In this document: positions 19,242-28,113 of the stretch, in pieces
Position numbering within the stretch: position 1 is the first letter of the stretch
How the letters are laid out: every line of letters starts with the position of its first letter
From: Burkholderiales bacterium
GTDB taxonomy: Bacteria; Pseudomonadota; Gammaproteobacteria; Burkholderiales; Burkholderiaceae
NCBI GenBank assembly: GCA_021287185.1
Contig: JAJTAZ010000005.1
Location: 62,001 to 126,000 of the forward strand
Length of the DNA stretch: 64,000 bases
Direction of reading: 5' to 3'
Position numbers and translations under genes: made by a program
The notes under the pieces: generated by a model
What the model saw: the letters and a program-made list of their open reading frames with translations, nothing else
What the model was told of the DNA's origin: nothing
The model's database searches: none

Positions 19242-19967
19242 TTAAGGCTCTGCGCAGTCATCATAGCGAATTTTTCCAACCATTTGTTTGAAGGTTTTTT
19301 CAGATGCCGCTCGCTCAACATCGGTGATGTCTGGCTGTTGGTGATTGGCGCAATTGGCCCAATGATAATCCAATAATTCCAAATTCATGGCATCTGCAGA
19401 TTGCGCCCAACGATTCAATGAACGAGCAACACACGCCTTTGGACTGGCGTTGTCACGACAACTTTCAGACAAAATGCGCGTGGCTGCTGCGGTTTTTTGT
19501 TCTGATGCTGGGCTTTGCAACAGTCGTGCAATTGTTTGGCACTGCGGTATTTGTGCGGGTTGAAAACCATCTAATATTTGAAATTGCTGCGCTTGTCTCG
19601 CGCTGCGTTTCACCCGATCCAACTCATAAAAAAATTGGTCGCGTTGCACCATACGTGCGCGGACTACTTCTACTGCAGGATGTGCAATAAAGTTAGATGG
19701 GTTGCGTAAAAAGTTTTGAATCCGCTCATGCTCTGCATCATTGTGCGCTTGGGCGTTTTTGTCGTCATACAAACTGATGAGGCGATCTGCGTTGAGTGCC
19801 AAGGTTGATTGGAGTTGGTGTGCGCTGACTTTTTGGTCATCGTAAGTCGCACGCGCATGGCACAACTCCGTATCCCACTCAAATACCTGCGTCTTTGCCA
19901 CAACGAAACCGCTGGCAAACGCATGGGTCACCAGCAAAGCCGTCGCACAAACAAGTCGAGTGTTCAT
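19242..19967 (-). CDS. Predicted secreted protein of unknown function
   Basis: 241 residues, not recognised. A Sec signal peptide covers about residues 1-25 (NTRLVCATALLVTHAFASG, cleavage near FVVAKT). The mature part is helix-rich with several Gln/Arg/Ala segments and six Cys, so disulfides in the periplasm are possible. ATG 19967 has agga 7 bases upstream; a GTG one codon earlier is the alternative. It precedes argB by 18 bases and follows topB by 19, so it may belong to a topB-orphan-argB-HIT transcript. Confidence 0.7.
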   Translation of the reverse strand: MNTRLVCATALLVTHAFASGFVVAKTQVFEWDTELCHARATYDDQKVSAHQLQSTLALNADRLISLYDDKNAQAHNDAEHERIQNFLRNPSNFIAHPAVEVVRARMVQRDQFFYELDRVKRSARQAQQFQILDGFQPAQIPQCQTIARLLQSPASEQKTAAATRILSESCRDNASPKACVARSLNRWAQSADAMNLELLDYHWANCANHQQPDITDVERAASEKTFKQMVGKIRYDDCAEP

Positions 19968-19989
19968 CACAAAATCCTACCGCATATAT

Positions 19990-22665
19990 TTAAAAGGGTG
20001 GCTCGTCATCATACGCCGACAATGGCGGTGTGTCATCCACCAAAACATCATCTTTAGTACGGGTCTTGGCTTTTGTTTGGGCGGCGGTTTTTCTCATCGC
20101 TTTGGCAGGCTTACTGACTGCGTCCACATCATCTTGGGCTGCTTTTGCTGTTGCGCCTTTTTTCTCTGTGGCTTTGGGCTCTTTGGGTGTTTTGGCTTCA
20201 AACTCAAACACGGTTTTGCCCGCTTTTTTATCCCACACCAAATACGCCTTAAATAATCGGCCTGTGCGTGCGGATTTAAAGTTGGTGAGTAAGTCGGTGC
20301 GCCCAACCGTCAACAGTTTGGTCATTTGTTCGGGCTCAATGATTTGTTGCAAGATGACCTGCCCCGAACGGAAGTCGCAATTTTTCTCTGCGCCCACTGC
20401 GTTTTCACAGTAGTAGCTCAAGCCATGCTCATAGACATTGCCACCACACTTCGGACATTTACCCAAAGCGGTTTTTCCTGTGAAGTCGGGGGTTTCTTCA
20501 TCGTCACGCGATTGGCCAAAGTCGAACTCCATTTTGTATTTTGCAGGTGATTCAGCATCTTCGACAATCCGTAGTATCGCAGCAAACGGGCGACCCATTT
20601 TGCTGCGAAAACCTTGTAACAATGGTGTTTCACGGTTTTTGAGCAAGTCCTCAACCTCGGCAATCTCAAACGTGCGCCCACCTGGGGTTTTGCTCATATT
20701 AAATTCGCACTGGGTGCAGGCAAAGCGTCGGTAGTTTTCTTTGATTACGCCACCGCAATTGGGGCAGGGGGTTTTGAGTGTCGCGTAATCCCCTGGCACG
20801 GTGTCGGCTTGATATTCTTTGGCGCGCTTGACAATGATTTGCGTCATCTGGGCAATTTCGCGCATAAAGGTATCGCGTTTGAGTTCGCCACGCTCCATTT
20901 GCGCCAGCTTGTTTTCCCAGTTGCCTGTGAGTTCGGCCGAGGTCAACTCCTCCACGCCCAAGCCACGCAAAAGGGTGAGCAATTGAAATGCTTTGGCGGT
21001 CGGGATGATCTCGCGCCCTTCGCGCACCAAGTATTTTTCAGTGAGCAGACCTTCAATAATCGCTGCGCGGGTGGCAGGCGTGCCCAAACCTTTACCGCTC
21101 ATGGCGGATTTGAGTTCTTCATCATCCAGCAATTTGCCCGCACCCTCCATCGCCGAGAGCAAGGTTGCTTCACTGTATCGAGCAGGCGGGCGGGTTTGCA
21201 GCCCCTTGGGCTCAACCTTGTCGGTTTTGACCTTTTCATCGGCGGCGACAGCAATCAGCAAATCTTCGTCCTTTTGTTGGTCGCGCCCATAAATTGCCAA
21301 CCAACCTGCGCTGGTCAGCACGCGACCTTCGGTTTTAAAATGATGTCCCGAAACTTTGGTGATGCGCGTGGTCACCATGAATTCGGCAGGTGGGAAAAAC
21401 ACTGCTATAAACCGCTTGACCACCAAGTCATAGAGTTTTTGCTCAGGCTCAGACAGGCTTTTCGGTGCTTGCAACGTAGGAATAATCGCAAAGTGGTCTG
21501 AGATTTTGGTGTTGTCAAAAATTCGCTTGTTCTTTTGGTGTTTGCCGACCCAGTCGTTTTTCTCAATCTGCTGGGCAAAACGGGTGTAGTTGTTTTGCTC
21601 TTTGAGCATTTCAACCGTTTGTTTGACCGTATGGACATAGTCCTCGGGCAAGGCTTTGGAATCGGTACGTGGGTAGGTCAGAACTTTGTGTTTTTCGTAC
21701 AAAGCCTGCGCCAAGCCCAAAGTGTTTTTCGCTGAGAAGCCAAAACGCGCATTGGCTTCACGTTGCAAACTGGTCAAATCAAACAGTGCAGGTGCCATTT
21801 GCGTGGTCGGTTTGGACTCTTCAGTGACCGTTCCCGACTGACCTTTGCATGCCATGACCACAGTTTCGGCGGCGGTTTTACTCCACAGACGGTTTTCTTT
21901 GCGCTCGGCATCCTCTAAGTTTTCTTTGGCGTTTTTATCAAACTTGGGATCAAACCAACGCCCTGTGTAAATGCCTTGTGCCGCAATGAACTCCGCATGG
22001 ACTTCCCAGTAATCGCGCGACACAAATTTACGAATCGCTTCTTCGCGCTCAACCACCACCGCCAAAGTCGGCGTTTGCACCCGTCCGACTGTGGTGAGAA
22101 AGAAGCCACCGTCGCGCGAGTTGAATGCAGTCATCGCACGCGTGCCATTAATCCCAACCAACCAATCGGCCTCCGAGCGTGAACGCGCCGCATCGGCCAG
22201 ATTGAGCATTTGTGCATCGGTACGCAAGTGTGCCAAACCATCGCGGATGGCTTGCGGTGTCATGCTTTGCAGCCACAAGCGTTGTGAAGGTTGTTTGGCT
22301 TTGGTGTATTGCATGATATAACGAAAAATCAATTCACCCTCACGCCCCGCGTCACAGGCGTTGATGATTTGGGTGATGTCTTTACGACGAATCAATTTGG
22401 CCAAAGATTTGAGTTTGGTCTCTGATTTGGCAATCGGGCGCAAATCAAAATGCGGTGGGATATGCGGTAGGTGGGTGAAACTCCATTTGCCACGTTTGAC
22501 ATCATATTCTTCGGGCACACACAGTTCGAGCAAATGTCCGACCGCCGAACCGATAACGTATTCATCGTTTTCGTGGTGATCATCTTTTTTCACGCAACCA
22601 CCAACGGCGCGCGCAATGTCATTGGCAACCGATGGTTTTTCGGCAATGATGAGGGTTTTGCTCAT
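19990..22665 (-). CDS. topB: DNA topoisomerase III, long form
   Basis: Type IA topoisomerase that relaxes and decatenates single-stranded-region DNA. 891 residues, longer than E. coli TopB (653). Domains: Toprim (1-150; IIAEKPSVA, acidic DAGREGE at 105-111), catalytic core with the nicking Tyr331 in LTYPRTDS, then two C-terminal Zn-ribbon-like modules (CPNCGG...CTQC and CPKCGG...C) and a Lys/Ala-rich basic tail of about 80 residues. The extra C-terminal part is what makes it long and probably adds DNA contacts. Transcribed toward the secreted orphan and argB. Confidence 0.95.
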   Translation of the reverse strand: MSKTLIIAEKPSVANDIARAVGGCVKKDDHHENDEYVIGSAVGHLLELCVPEEYDVKRGKWSFTHLPHIPPHFDLRPIAKSETKLKSLAKLIRRKDITQIINACDAGREGELIFRYIMQYTKAKQPSQRLWLQSMTPQAIRDGLAHLRTDAQMLNLADAARSRSEADWLVGINGTRAMTAFNSRDGGFFLTTVGRVQTPTLAVVVEREEAIRKFVSRDYWEVHAEFIAAQGIYTGRWFDPKFDKNAKENLEDAERKENRLWSKTAAETVVMACKGQSGTVTEESKPTTQMAPALFDLTSLQREANARFGFSAKNTLGLAQALYEKHKVLTYPRTDSKALPEDYVHTVKQTVEMLKEQNNYTRFAQQIEKNDWVGKHQKNKRIFDNTKISDHFAIIPTLQAPKSLSEPEQKLYDLVVKRFIAVFFPPAEFMVTTRITKVSGHHFKTEGRVLTSAGWLAIYGRDQQKDEDLLIAVAADEKVKTDKVEPKGLQTRPPARYSEATLLSAMEGAGKLLDDEELKSAMSGKGLGTPATRAAIIEGLLTEKYLVREGREIIPTAKAFQLLTLLRGLGVEELTSAELTGNWENKLAQMERGELKRDTFMREIAQMTQIIVKRAKEYQADTVPGDYATLKTPCPNCGGVIKENYRRFACTQCEFNMSKTPGGRTFEIAEVEDLLKNRETPLLQGFRSKMGRPFAAILRIVEDAESPAKYKMEFDFGQSRDDEETPDFTGKTALGKCPKCGGNVYEHGLSYYCENAVGAEKNCDFRSGQVILQQIIEPEQMTKLLTVGRTDLLTNFKSARTGRLFKAYLVWDKKAGKTVFEFEAKTPKEPKATEKKGATAKAAQDDVDAVSKPAKAMRKTAAQTKAKTRTKDDVLVDDTPPLSAYDDEPPF

Positions 22666-22707
22666 GTTTTGAACCTTTGAGACGTTTTTGGTTGTGACAG
22701 CAACAAC

Positions 22708-22747
22708 ACAAAACCCACGTTCAGACAGTGAATTGCGTGGGTTGTGT
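22708..22747 (-). terminator. Putative terminator after the SIMPL gene
   Basis: Read on the minus strand: aacccacg, a 16-base loop, cgtgggtt, then a short T-rich tract (ttttgtgtt). It lies in the 231-base gap between the SIMPL gene and topB. The loop is long and the T-run short. Nothing else was seen in this gap. Confidence 0.4.
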
Positions 22748-22896
22748 CAATATGGTGCCCATAATACCCGTGTTTCAAGGATGGATGCAAGTTTGCCAAA
22801 GGTTTGCCGTGATTTTTGTCACATGCTCCCTATTCTGTGGGCACATCTGCCCAACACCAGCAGGCAAACCAAATGGCCAGTCTGTATTAGTTGGGT

Positions 22897-23661
22897 TTAA
22901 TTTTTGGTGTTGTACACAATGGTCACGACCACACGGACTTTTTTGTGAATGGTGCTGGTGCTGTACGAGCCACCGCCACTGTCATCACCCTCAGAGTCGC
23001 CGTCTGCCGCCAAAATATCAAACGTGCCTTGCGAGGCCGAGCGCATCGTACCGACCTGAGCGTTGCCGTTTTTGGCAAATTCATCGGCGCGGATTTTGGC
23101 ATCCTTGGTCGCTTCGCCAATCAACGCGAGCTTGATGTCACTCAAGTTACCCACCATAAAGCGCACATCGCCCACATCCAATTGATGACCTTGGGCTTGA
23201 TAATCAATGATTTTGTCACGCGCTTCTTGGACTTTTTGTAAATCCTCGGTTTTCACAAATACCGTCATGGAAGCATCGTAACCGCGTTGTACGCTTTGCT
23301 CGCGCCCTTGCTCGTTGGTGATGGTTTCATAATGTGGTTGCACATCTTCCGCGCCATAACTTAAGGCTTCGGCTTTAAAACCATATTGCGCCAAGAACCC
23401 TTCCAAGGCAGGTTTTTCTTGACGCAAATTTGCCAAAGCACTGGCAAAGTCCTCACCACGGCTTTTAATGGTCACGCTCCACTCGGCATTGGTGGCATCC
23501 ACGGCTTTTTCCGCCACCCCTTTAACCGTGATGGTCTGCTGGGTGGCACCGATTTGTTTGGCCTGCACACCAAAGATAAACGCCGCCGTTGACATTCCGA
23601 CCGCCAGCAAAACCCCTAAAATAATCAAACCTTTTGAAGTCGATTGTGGTGCGTGCTCCAT
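22897..23661 (-). CDS. SIMPL domain (DUF541) protein, membrane-anchored
   Basis: 254 residues. One N-terminal hydrophobic segment (about 11-32, LIILGVLLAVGMSTAAFIFG) is an uncleaved anchor or signal; the rest should lie in the periplasm. The SIMPL domain is seen as ITVKGVAEKAVDATNAEWSV, the EALSYGAEDVQP segment, and the C-terminal VRVVVTIVY strand, preceded by a Gly/Ser/Asp-rich linker. The family is linked to outer-envelope and oxidative-stress phenotypes in some species; a function here is not established. Single gene between a TSUP transporter and topB. Confidence 0.88.
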   Translation of the reverse strand: MEHAPQSTSKGLIILGVLLAVGMSTAAFIFGVQAKQIGATQQTITVKGVAEKAVDATNAEWSVTIKSRGEDFASALANLRQEKPALEGFLAQYGFKAEALSYGAEDVQPHYETITNEQGREQSVQRGYDASMTVFVKTEDLQKVQEARDKIIDYQAQGHQLDVGDVRFMVGNLSDIKLALIGEATKDAKIRADEFAKNGNAQVGTMRSASQGTFDILAADGDSEGDDSGGGSYSTSTIHKKVRVVVTIVYNTKN

Positions 23662-23769
23662 GAATTACTCCTAAATATATGTAATGAGACCATCTTACCA
23701 ACAAAACGCCCACATGATGGCAACATCAGTCCTTTATCGCCAACAGCAAACACATCATTTAAAACGCAA

Positions 23770-24507
23770 CTACCTTAAATAACGGTATAAAGCGGTGATA
23801 ATCAATTGTACTGCTGCCAGTGTGGTCACCCACTTTAAAATCAACACCCCACGTTGCTCATTGATGCGCCCGCGTAAAAATTTGCCCACATACGTGCCTG
23901 TGAGCGAACCCGTGAGCATCATCAGCATGATTTGGCTGTATGAAAAAAACGCAAAACCCGCAGCCACATAAGTCGCCACTTTAAAGGCGTGCATCGTCCC
24001 CATCATCGCCGATTGGGTGAGGATGACTTCGTCTTTTTTCAGGCCTTTGTGCAGCAAAATCGGTGGCAACATCAAGCCCATAGAACCGATAAATAAGGAT
24101 GAACCCGTGAGCCACGCACCAAGCACGGTCATATTGTCAAACAACACACCCAAACCTTGAATCAGGCGCGTCCATGTGATGAGCAATATAAACACCCCCA
24201 AAATCAGAGGCAAATGCTCAAACGAAAACCGATTCAGGGTAAAGTATCCAATCACCCCGCCCAGCAGTGCGCCTGGTAAAAAGGGCAACATCAAACGCCG
24301 CCACGGCACCAATCGCCAATCGAGCAACAACCGTGAGAGGTTACTGACCAATTGCGTCGCACCGTGAATGGGAATCACCAAATTGGCACTCAAAACATTG
24401 GTTAAAAACACCAGCAACAACATCCCACCGCCCACGCCAATGGCCGAAGTAATCGCCGAAGTCGTGGCGCACAGGGCAAATAGTGCGCCGTCTGTCCATG
24501 TGAGCAT
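23770..24507 (-). CDS. TauE/SafE (TSUP) family membrane transporter
   Basis: 245 residues with about eight hydrophobic helices. The N-terminal ITSAIGVGGGMLLLVFL matches the TSUP 'GxxGxGGGxL' signature; a second repeat at LTGSSLFIGSMGLMLPPILL supports the internal duplication of the family. Members move sulfite, sulfoacetate or related organosulfur anions; the substrate is unknown here. ATG 24507 is preferred over TTG 24525. Divergent from mnmE with a 72-base gap. A second, distant TSUP gene is at 27198. Confidence 0.88.
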   Translation of the reverse strand: MLTWTDGALFALCATTSAITSAIGVGGGMLLLVFLTNVLSANLVIPIHGATQLVSNLSRLLLDWRLVPWRRLMLPFLPGALLGGVIGYFTLNRFSFEHLPLILGVFILLITWTRLIQGLGVLFDNMTVLGAWLTGSSLFIGSMGLMLPPILLHKGLKKDEVILTQSAMMGTMHAFKVATYVAAGFAFFSYSQIMLMMLTGSLTGTYVGKFLRGRINEQRGVLILKWVTTLAAVQLIITALYRYLR

Positions 24508-24579
24508 GATAAAATACCCGTTCAATCAAGCAGGGGCAATAATGCCCCAGTTAGAATTTATTTTAAGTGACCACTATAA

Positions 24580-26004
24580 ATGACACGCCGCATGATGTCC
24601 ATTGATACACACGAGTCCACAGACAATGACACCATTGTCGCCATCGCCACTGCCGCAGGGCAGGGTGGTGTGGGCGTGATTCGCGCATCGGGCTCGAGCG
24701 AGACCATACACGCGTTGATGCAGGCGGTGTGTCAGCAGCGCACGCTCACACCGCGTCACGCGCATTACGGTGCGTTTGTGGATGCTGACGGTGCGCCAAT
24801 TGACCACGGCATTGCCCTGTATTTCCCCGCACCACACTCTTATACGGGTGAGCATGTGCTGGAATTACAAGGTCACGGCGGCCCCGTGGTGATGCAATTG
24901 TTGTTGCGCCGTTGTCTGAACGCCGTTACCAATATTCGCCTTGCGCAGGCGGGCGAATTCACCCAACGCGCCTTTCTCAACGACAAAATGGACTTGGCGC
25001 AGGCAGAAGGCGTGGCCGATTTAATCAGCGCGGCGACTGAATCGGCCGCGAAATCCGCAGTGCGCTCGCTGTCTGGAGTGTTCTCCAACAAAATCCACGA
25101 TTTGGTCGCACAGGTCATTCACCTGCGCATGTTGGTTGAAGCCACCTTGGACTTCCCTGAGGAGGAAATTGATTTTCTGCAAAAAGCCGATGCTTTCGGC
25201 CAGCTCGAGCGCATCCAAAATCAATTGGGCGCGGTGTTGCAATCGGCCAAGCAGGGCGCATTGTTGCGCAACGGCGTGAACATCGTGTTGGTTGGCCAGC
25301 CGAATGTGGGTAAATCATCACTGCTCAACGCTTTGGCAGGTCAGGACGTTGCCATTGTCACCGAAATTGCGGGGACAACGCGCGACACGGTGCAACAGGC
25401 GATTCAAATTGAAGGCGTGCCGCTGAACATCATCGACACCGCTGGTCTGCGCGAAACCAATGATGTGGTTGAGAAAATCGGCATCGAGCGCACTTGGGCG
25501 GCGGTGGCCAATGCCGACGTGGTTTTGCACTTAGTCGATGCGCGCGACCAATTGACCCACGATGACTCAGACAATCCAGCCGATGCCCAGTTGCTCGCGC
25601 AACTGCACGAGCGCGTGGCGCGCAACACGCCATTTTTGACGTTGTTCAACAAAGCGGACACCTTAAATGAACCACCCAGCAACCCTGATGAAAACAGCCT
25701 GTACCTGAGCGCGAAAACAGGTGCGGGCTTGGATGCACTGCGTGCGCGTTTACTCAAAATCGTCGGCTTTGAAGCAATGCAATCGGACACCTTTATTGCC
25801 CGCGAGCGTCATCTCGGCGCGTTGCGCATGGCGGATGAGCACCTACAGGCCGCCTATGCACACGCACTGACCCAAGACCAAAAACTTGACTTGTTCGCCG
25901 AAGAGTTGCGCTTGGCGCAAGAGCAGCTCAATTCGATTACGGGTGAGTTCGGCGCGGACGATTTGCTGGGCGTGATATTCAGTAGTTTTTGTATTGGTAA
26001 ATAA
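24580..26004 (+). CDS. mnmE: tRNA modification GTPase MnmE
   Basis: With MnmG forms the complex that makes cmnm5U at the tRNA wobble position. 474 residues. N-terminal tetrahydrofolate-binding domain ([21 protein letters not shown]), helical domain, inserted G domain ([31 protein letters not shown]) and the catalytic C-terminal FCIGK, whose Cys is essential in E. coli. ATG 24580 and a nearby ATG at 24592 are both possible starts; no clear ribosome-binding site decides. mnmG is 3.5 kb downstream. Confidence 0.97.
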   Translation: MTRRMMSIDTHESTDNDTIVAIATAAGQGGVGVIRASGSSETIHALMQAVCQQRTLTPRHAHYGAFVDADGAPIDHGIALYFPAPHSYTGEHVLELQGHGGPVVMQLLLRRCLNAVTNIRLAQAGEFTQRAFLNDKMDLAQAEGVADLISAATESAAKSAVRSLSGVFSNKIHDLVAQVIHLRMLVEATLDFPEEEIDFLQKADAFGQLERIQNQLGAVLQSAKQGALLRNGVNIVLVGQPNVGKSSLLNALAGQDVAIVTEIAGTTRDTVQQAIQIEGVPLNIIDTAGLRETNDVVEKIGIERTWAAVANADVVLHLVDARDQLTHDDSDNPADAQLLAQLHERVARNTPFLTLFNKADTLNEPPSNPDENSLYLSAKTGAGLDALRARLLKIVGFEAMQSDTFIARERHLGALRMADEHLQAAYAHALTQDQKLDLFAEELRLAQEQLNSITGEFGADDLLGVIFSSFCIGK

Positions 26005-26126
26005 ACCCAAGCGCAAAATGCCTTTGTGCTTGCGCCCAAACCAAACTGTGCAAACAAACCGCGCCCAGTGAGCCTTCAATTCTGTGGCACAATGAGGCAG
26101 TTCATTTAATTTATTATTTAATATTT

Positions 26127-27161
26127 ATGCAACGCGTTCACATCATTTTTACGGGCGGCACCATCGCCATGCGCACCAACGCCGAGGGGTTGCTCGTGCC
26201 CGCCAGTTCGGGCGAGGCGTTGTTACAAGCGATTCCGCAGTTGAAAAAAATCGCGGACATATCCACAGAACAATTGTGCAACGTCGCATCAGCCCACCTC
26301 ACCGCTGAGATTTGGTTGCAAACGCGCCGCGCCATCATGGCCGCCTGCGCCGATGAGGGTGTTGCGGGTGTGGTGTTGGTGCAGGGCACGGACACATTGG
26401 AAGAAACCGTATTTTTTTTAGACGCATCTTTGTCGCCAGAAAACACCCGTGGCAAACCCATTGTGCTCACAGGTGCGATGCGCAATGCCGATGAAGCCAA
26501 CGCGGATGGCCCAGACAATTTGCACAACGCAATTTTACTGGCAGTAAGCGCACACTCTCTTGAAAAACCAGTTATGGCGTGTATGTTTGGTAGAATTCAT
26601 GCAGCGCGCGCAGTACAAAAACACCACACCACACGCACCGATGCCTTCGTGTCCACCCACCACACACCGATTGGTCAAGTCACCGATGCGGGCGAGGTGG
26701 TGTTTTTTGAACCCAGAAATACTGCCTCCCACCAAACGCCTACATTGCGCATTGCCGATGAATTGAATCAATTGCCGAAAGTCGACATCATCCCCATCTA
26801 TGTTGGTGCGAATGAGGATGCACTAAACAGTAGCGTTGCAGCAGGCGCACAAGCCATTGTGGTGCAGGCACTGGGCGCAGGTAATCTCAATCCCTCGGTG
26901 TTTGCTGCAATAGAGCAAGCATTGCAAAAAGACATTCCCATCATCATCGCCACACGTTGCTGGGAGGGCAATGCTGAACCGCACTATGGCTACATTGGCG
27001 GTGGCCAAACATTAGAAAAAATTGGCGCGTGTTTTGCCCATGATTTGCCCGCGCACAAAGCGCGTATTTATGCGCAATTGCTACTGGCTCAACTCGACAA
27101 AGACAGCAAAAAACGACCTCACATCCAACAAGGTTTTGCACAACTCGTTGCACATCCTTAA
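26127..27161 (+). CDS. Asparaginase family protein, cytoplasmic type
   Basis: 344 residues, no signal peptide. Catalytic motifs of the family: FTGGTIAMR (first Thr) near residues 8-16, VQGTDTLEET (second Thr with Asp) near 87-96, and KPIVLTGAMR (Lys) near 112-121. Hydrolyses asparagine, possibly other amides. It could be a type I (AnsA) enzyme; the alternative is another amidohydrolase of the same fold. Located between mnmE and a TSUP transporter, each about 40-120 bases away. Confidence 0.88.
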   Translation: MQRVHIIFTGGTIAMRTNAEGLLVPASSGEALLQAIPQLKKIADISTEQLCNVASAHLTAEIWLQTRRAIMAACADEGVAGVVLVQGTDTLEETVFFLDASLSPENTRGKPIVLTGAMRNADEANADGPDNLHNAILLAVSAHSLEKPVMACMFGRIHAARAVQKHHTTRTDAFVSTHHTPIGQVTDAGEVVFFEPRNTASHQTPTLRIADELNQLPKVDIIPIYVGANEDALNSSVAAGAQAIVVQALGAGNLNPSVFAAIEQALQKDIPIIIATRCWEGNAEPHYGYIGGGQTLEKIGACFAHDLPAHKARIYAQLLLAQLDKDSKKRPHIQQGFAQLVAHP

Positions 27162-27197
27162 TCAATCAAATTAAAACAACATCACACACACAAAGTT

Positions 27198-27977
27198 ATG
27201 GATTTTTTAATACCCGAATTATGGTTGCTTTTGCCTTTGGCGTTTTTAGCAGGACTGATTGACTCCGCTGTCGGCGGTGGCGGGTTGATACAACTGCCCG
27301 GAATTTTCACGATCTTGCCCAACCAACCCGCGCCTGTTTTGCATGGCACCAATAAATTATCGAGTTTTTGTGGCACCGCCATCGCCACACGTCAATATGC
27401 TCGACACGTTCCTTTTCATTGGAAGATGTTGGCGGGCGCGATTGTCATGGCGTTCGTTTTTGCTAATTTGGGTGCGCGTTTGATTCCTTTGCTGCCCATC
27501 CAATACCTGCGTCCGATTATGTTGGTGTTGATGATTGCCATGGTCATTTATACTTTTTACAAAAAAGACTTGGGGCACATCCATGAGCCCCGTTTCCAAC
27601 AGAAGGGCGAAATCATTGCGGGCTTGTGTCTGGGCGCTGCGATTGGGTTTTATGATGGCTTTTTTGGCCCAGGCACAGGCTCGTTGTTGGCTTTTGCTTT
27701 TGTTAAATTTTTTGGGTATGATTTTTTGGTGGCGACGGCACACGCCAAAATCATCAACCTCACAACCAACTTTGCCGCCTTGTCCTTTTTTGTGCCGCAT
27801 GGTTATTTACTTTGGGGCGTTGGGTTGATGATGGGGGCAAGCAATATTGGCGGCGCACTGGTCGGCACACACGTGGTCACCAAACACGGCGCGCCATTGA
27901 TTCGAAAAATTCTCATTGCGGTTTTGACCCTCACCATTGGCAAATTTGGCTTCGACACCCTTCACGCTTTTATGTAA
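27198..27977 (+). CDS. TauE/SafE (TSUP) family membrane transporter
   Basis: 259 residues, about eight transmembrane segments. The family signature appears twice: LAGLIDSAVGGGGLIQLP (N-half) and GFYDGFFGPGTGSLLAFAFVKFFG (C-half), the second being the YfcA-like form. Substrate unknown. It ends exactly where the first parS site begins (27978) and lies 37 bases after the asparaginase gene, so the two are probably cotranscribed. Confidence 0.9.
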   Translation: MDFLIPELWLLLPLAFLAGLIDSAVGGGGLIQLPGIFTILPNQPAPVLHGTNKLSSFCGTAIATRQYARHVPFHWKMLAGAIVMAFVFANLGARLIPLLPIQYLRPIMLVLMIAMVIYTFYKKDLGHIHEPRFQQKGEIIAGLCLGAAIGFYDGFFGPGTGSLLAFAFVKFFGYDFLVATAHAKIINLTTNFAALSFFVPHGYLLWGVGLMMGASNIGGALVGTHVVTKHGAPLIRKILIAVLTLTIGKFGFDTLHAFM

Positions 27978-27993
27978 TGTTCCACGTGAAACA
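27978..27993. promoter_or_regulatory. parS centromere site, one mismatch
   Basis: 16 bases tgttccacgtgaaaca, one base off the perfect palindrome tgtttcacgtgaaaca recognised by ParB. It abuts the stop codon of the TSUP gene and lies about 43 bases from the second, perfect site. parB is at 31.5 kb. Confidence 0.9.
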
Positions 27994-28035
27994 TTCTATG
28001 TGGCTCACAAAAACAACAGGTTTTTAATTTAACGA

Positions 28036-28051
28036 TGTTTCACGTGAAACA
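28036..28051. promoter_or_regulatory. parS centromere site, perfect palindrome
   Basis: tgtttcacgtgaaaca, the exact ParB consensus. It is in the mnmG leader, just upstream of a tataat -10 element, so bound ParB could also affect mnmG-rsmG-parAB transcription (inference). Confidence 0.95.
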
Positions 28052-28078
28052 TCGGTGTGTCTGAAAATTGATGTGCGG

Positions 28079-28084
28079 TATAAT
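28079..28084 (+). promoter_or_regulatory. -10 element of a mnmG promoter
   Basis: A perfect tataat, 30 bases before the mnmG start and about 28 bases after the second parS. The matching -35 (near 28056) is weak. Best promoter candidate for the mnmG-rsmG-parA-parB-panD run. Confidence 0.55.
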
Positions 28085-28113
28085 GCTCCCTCAAAAACAC
28101 ACGATTAAAACCA

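Noticed and set aside
22728..23135. 135-codon plus-strand frame overlapping the SIMPL gene
   Set aside because: Low-complexity translation and overlap with a recognised gene.
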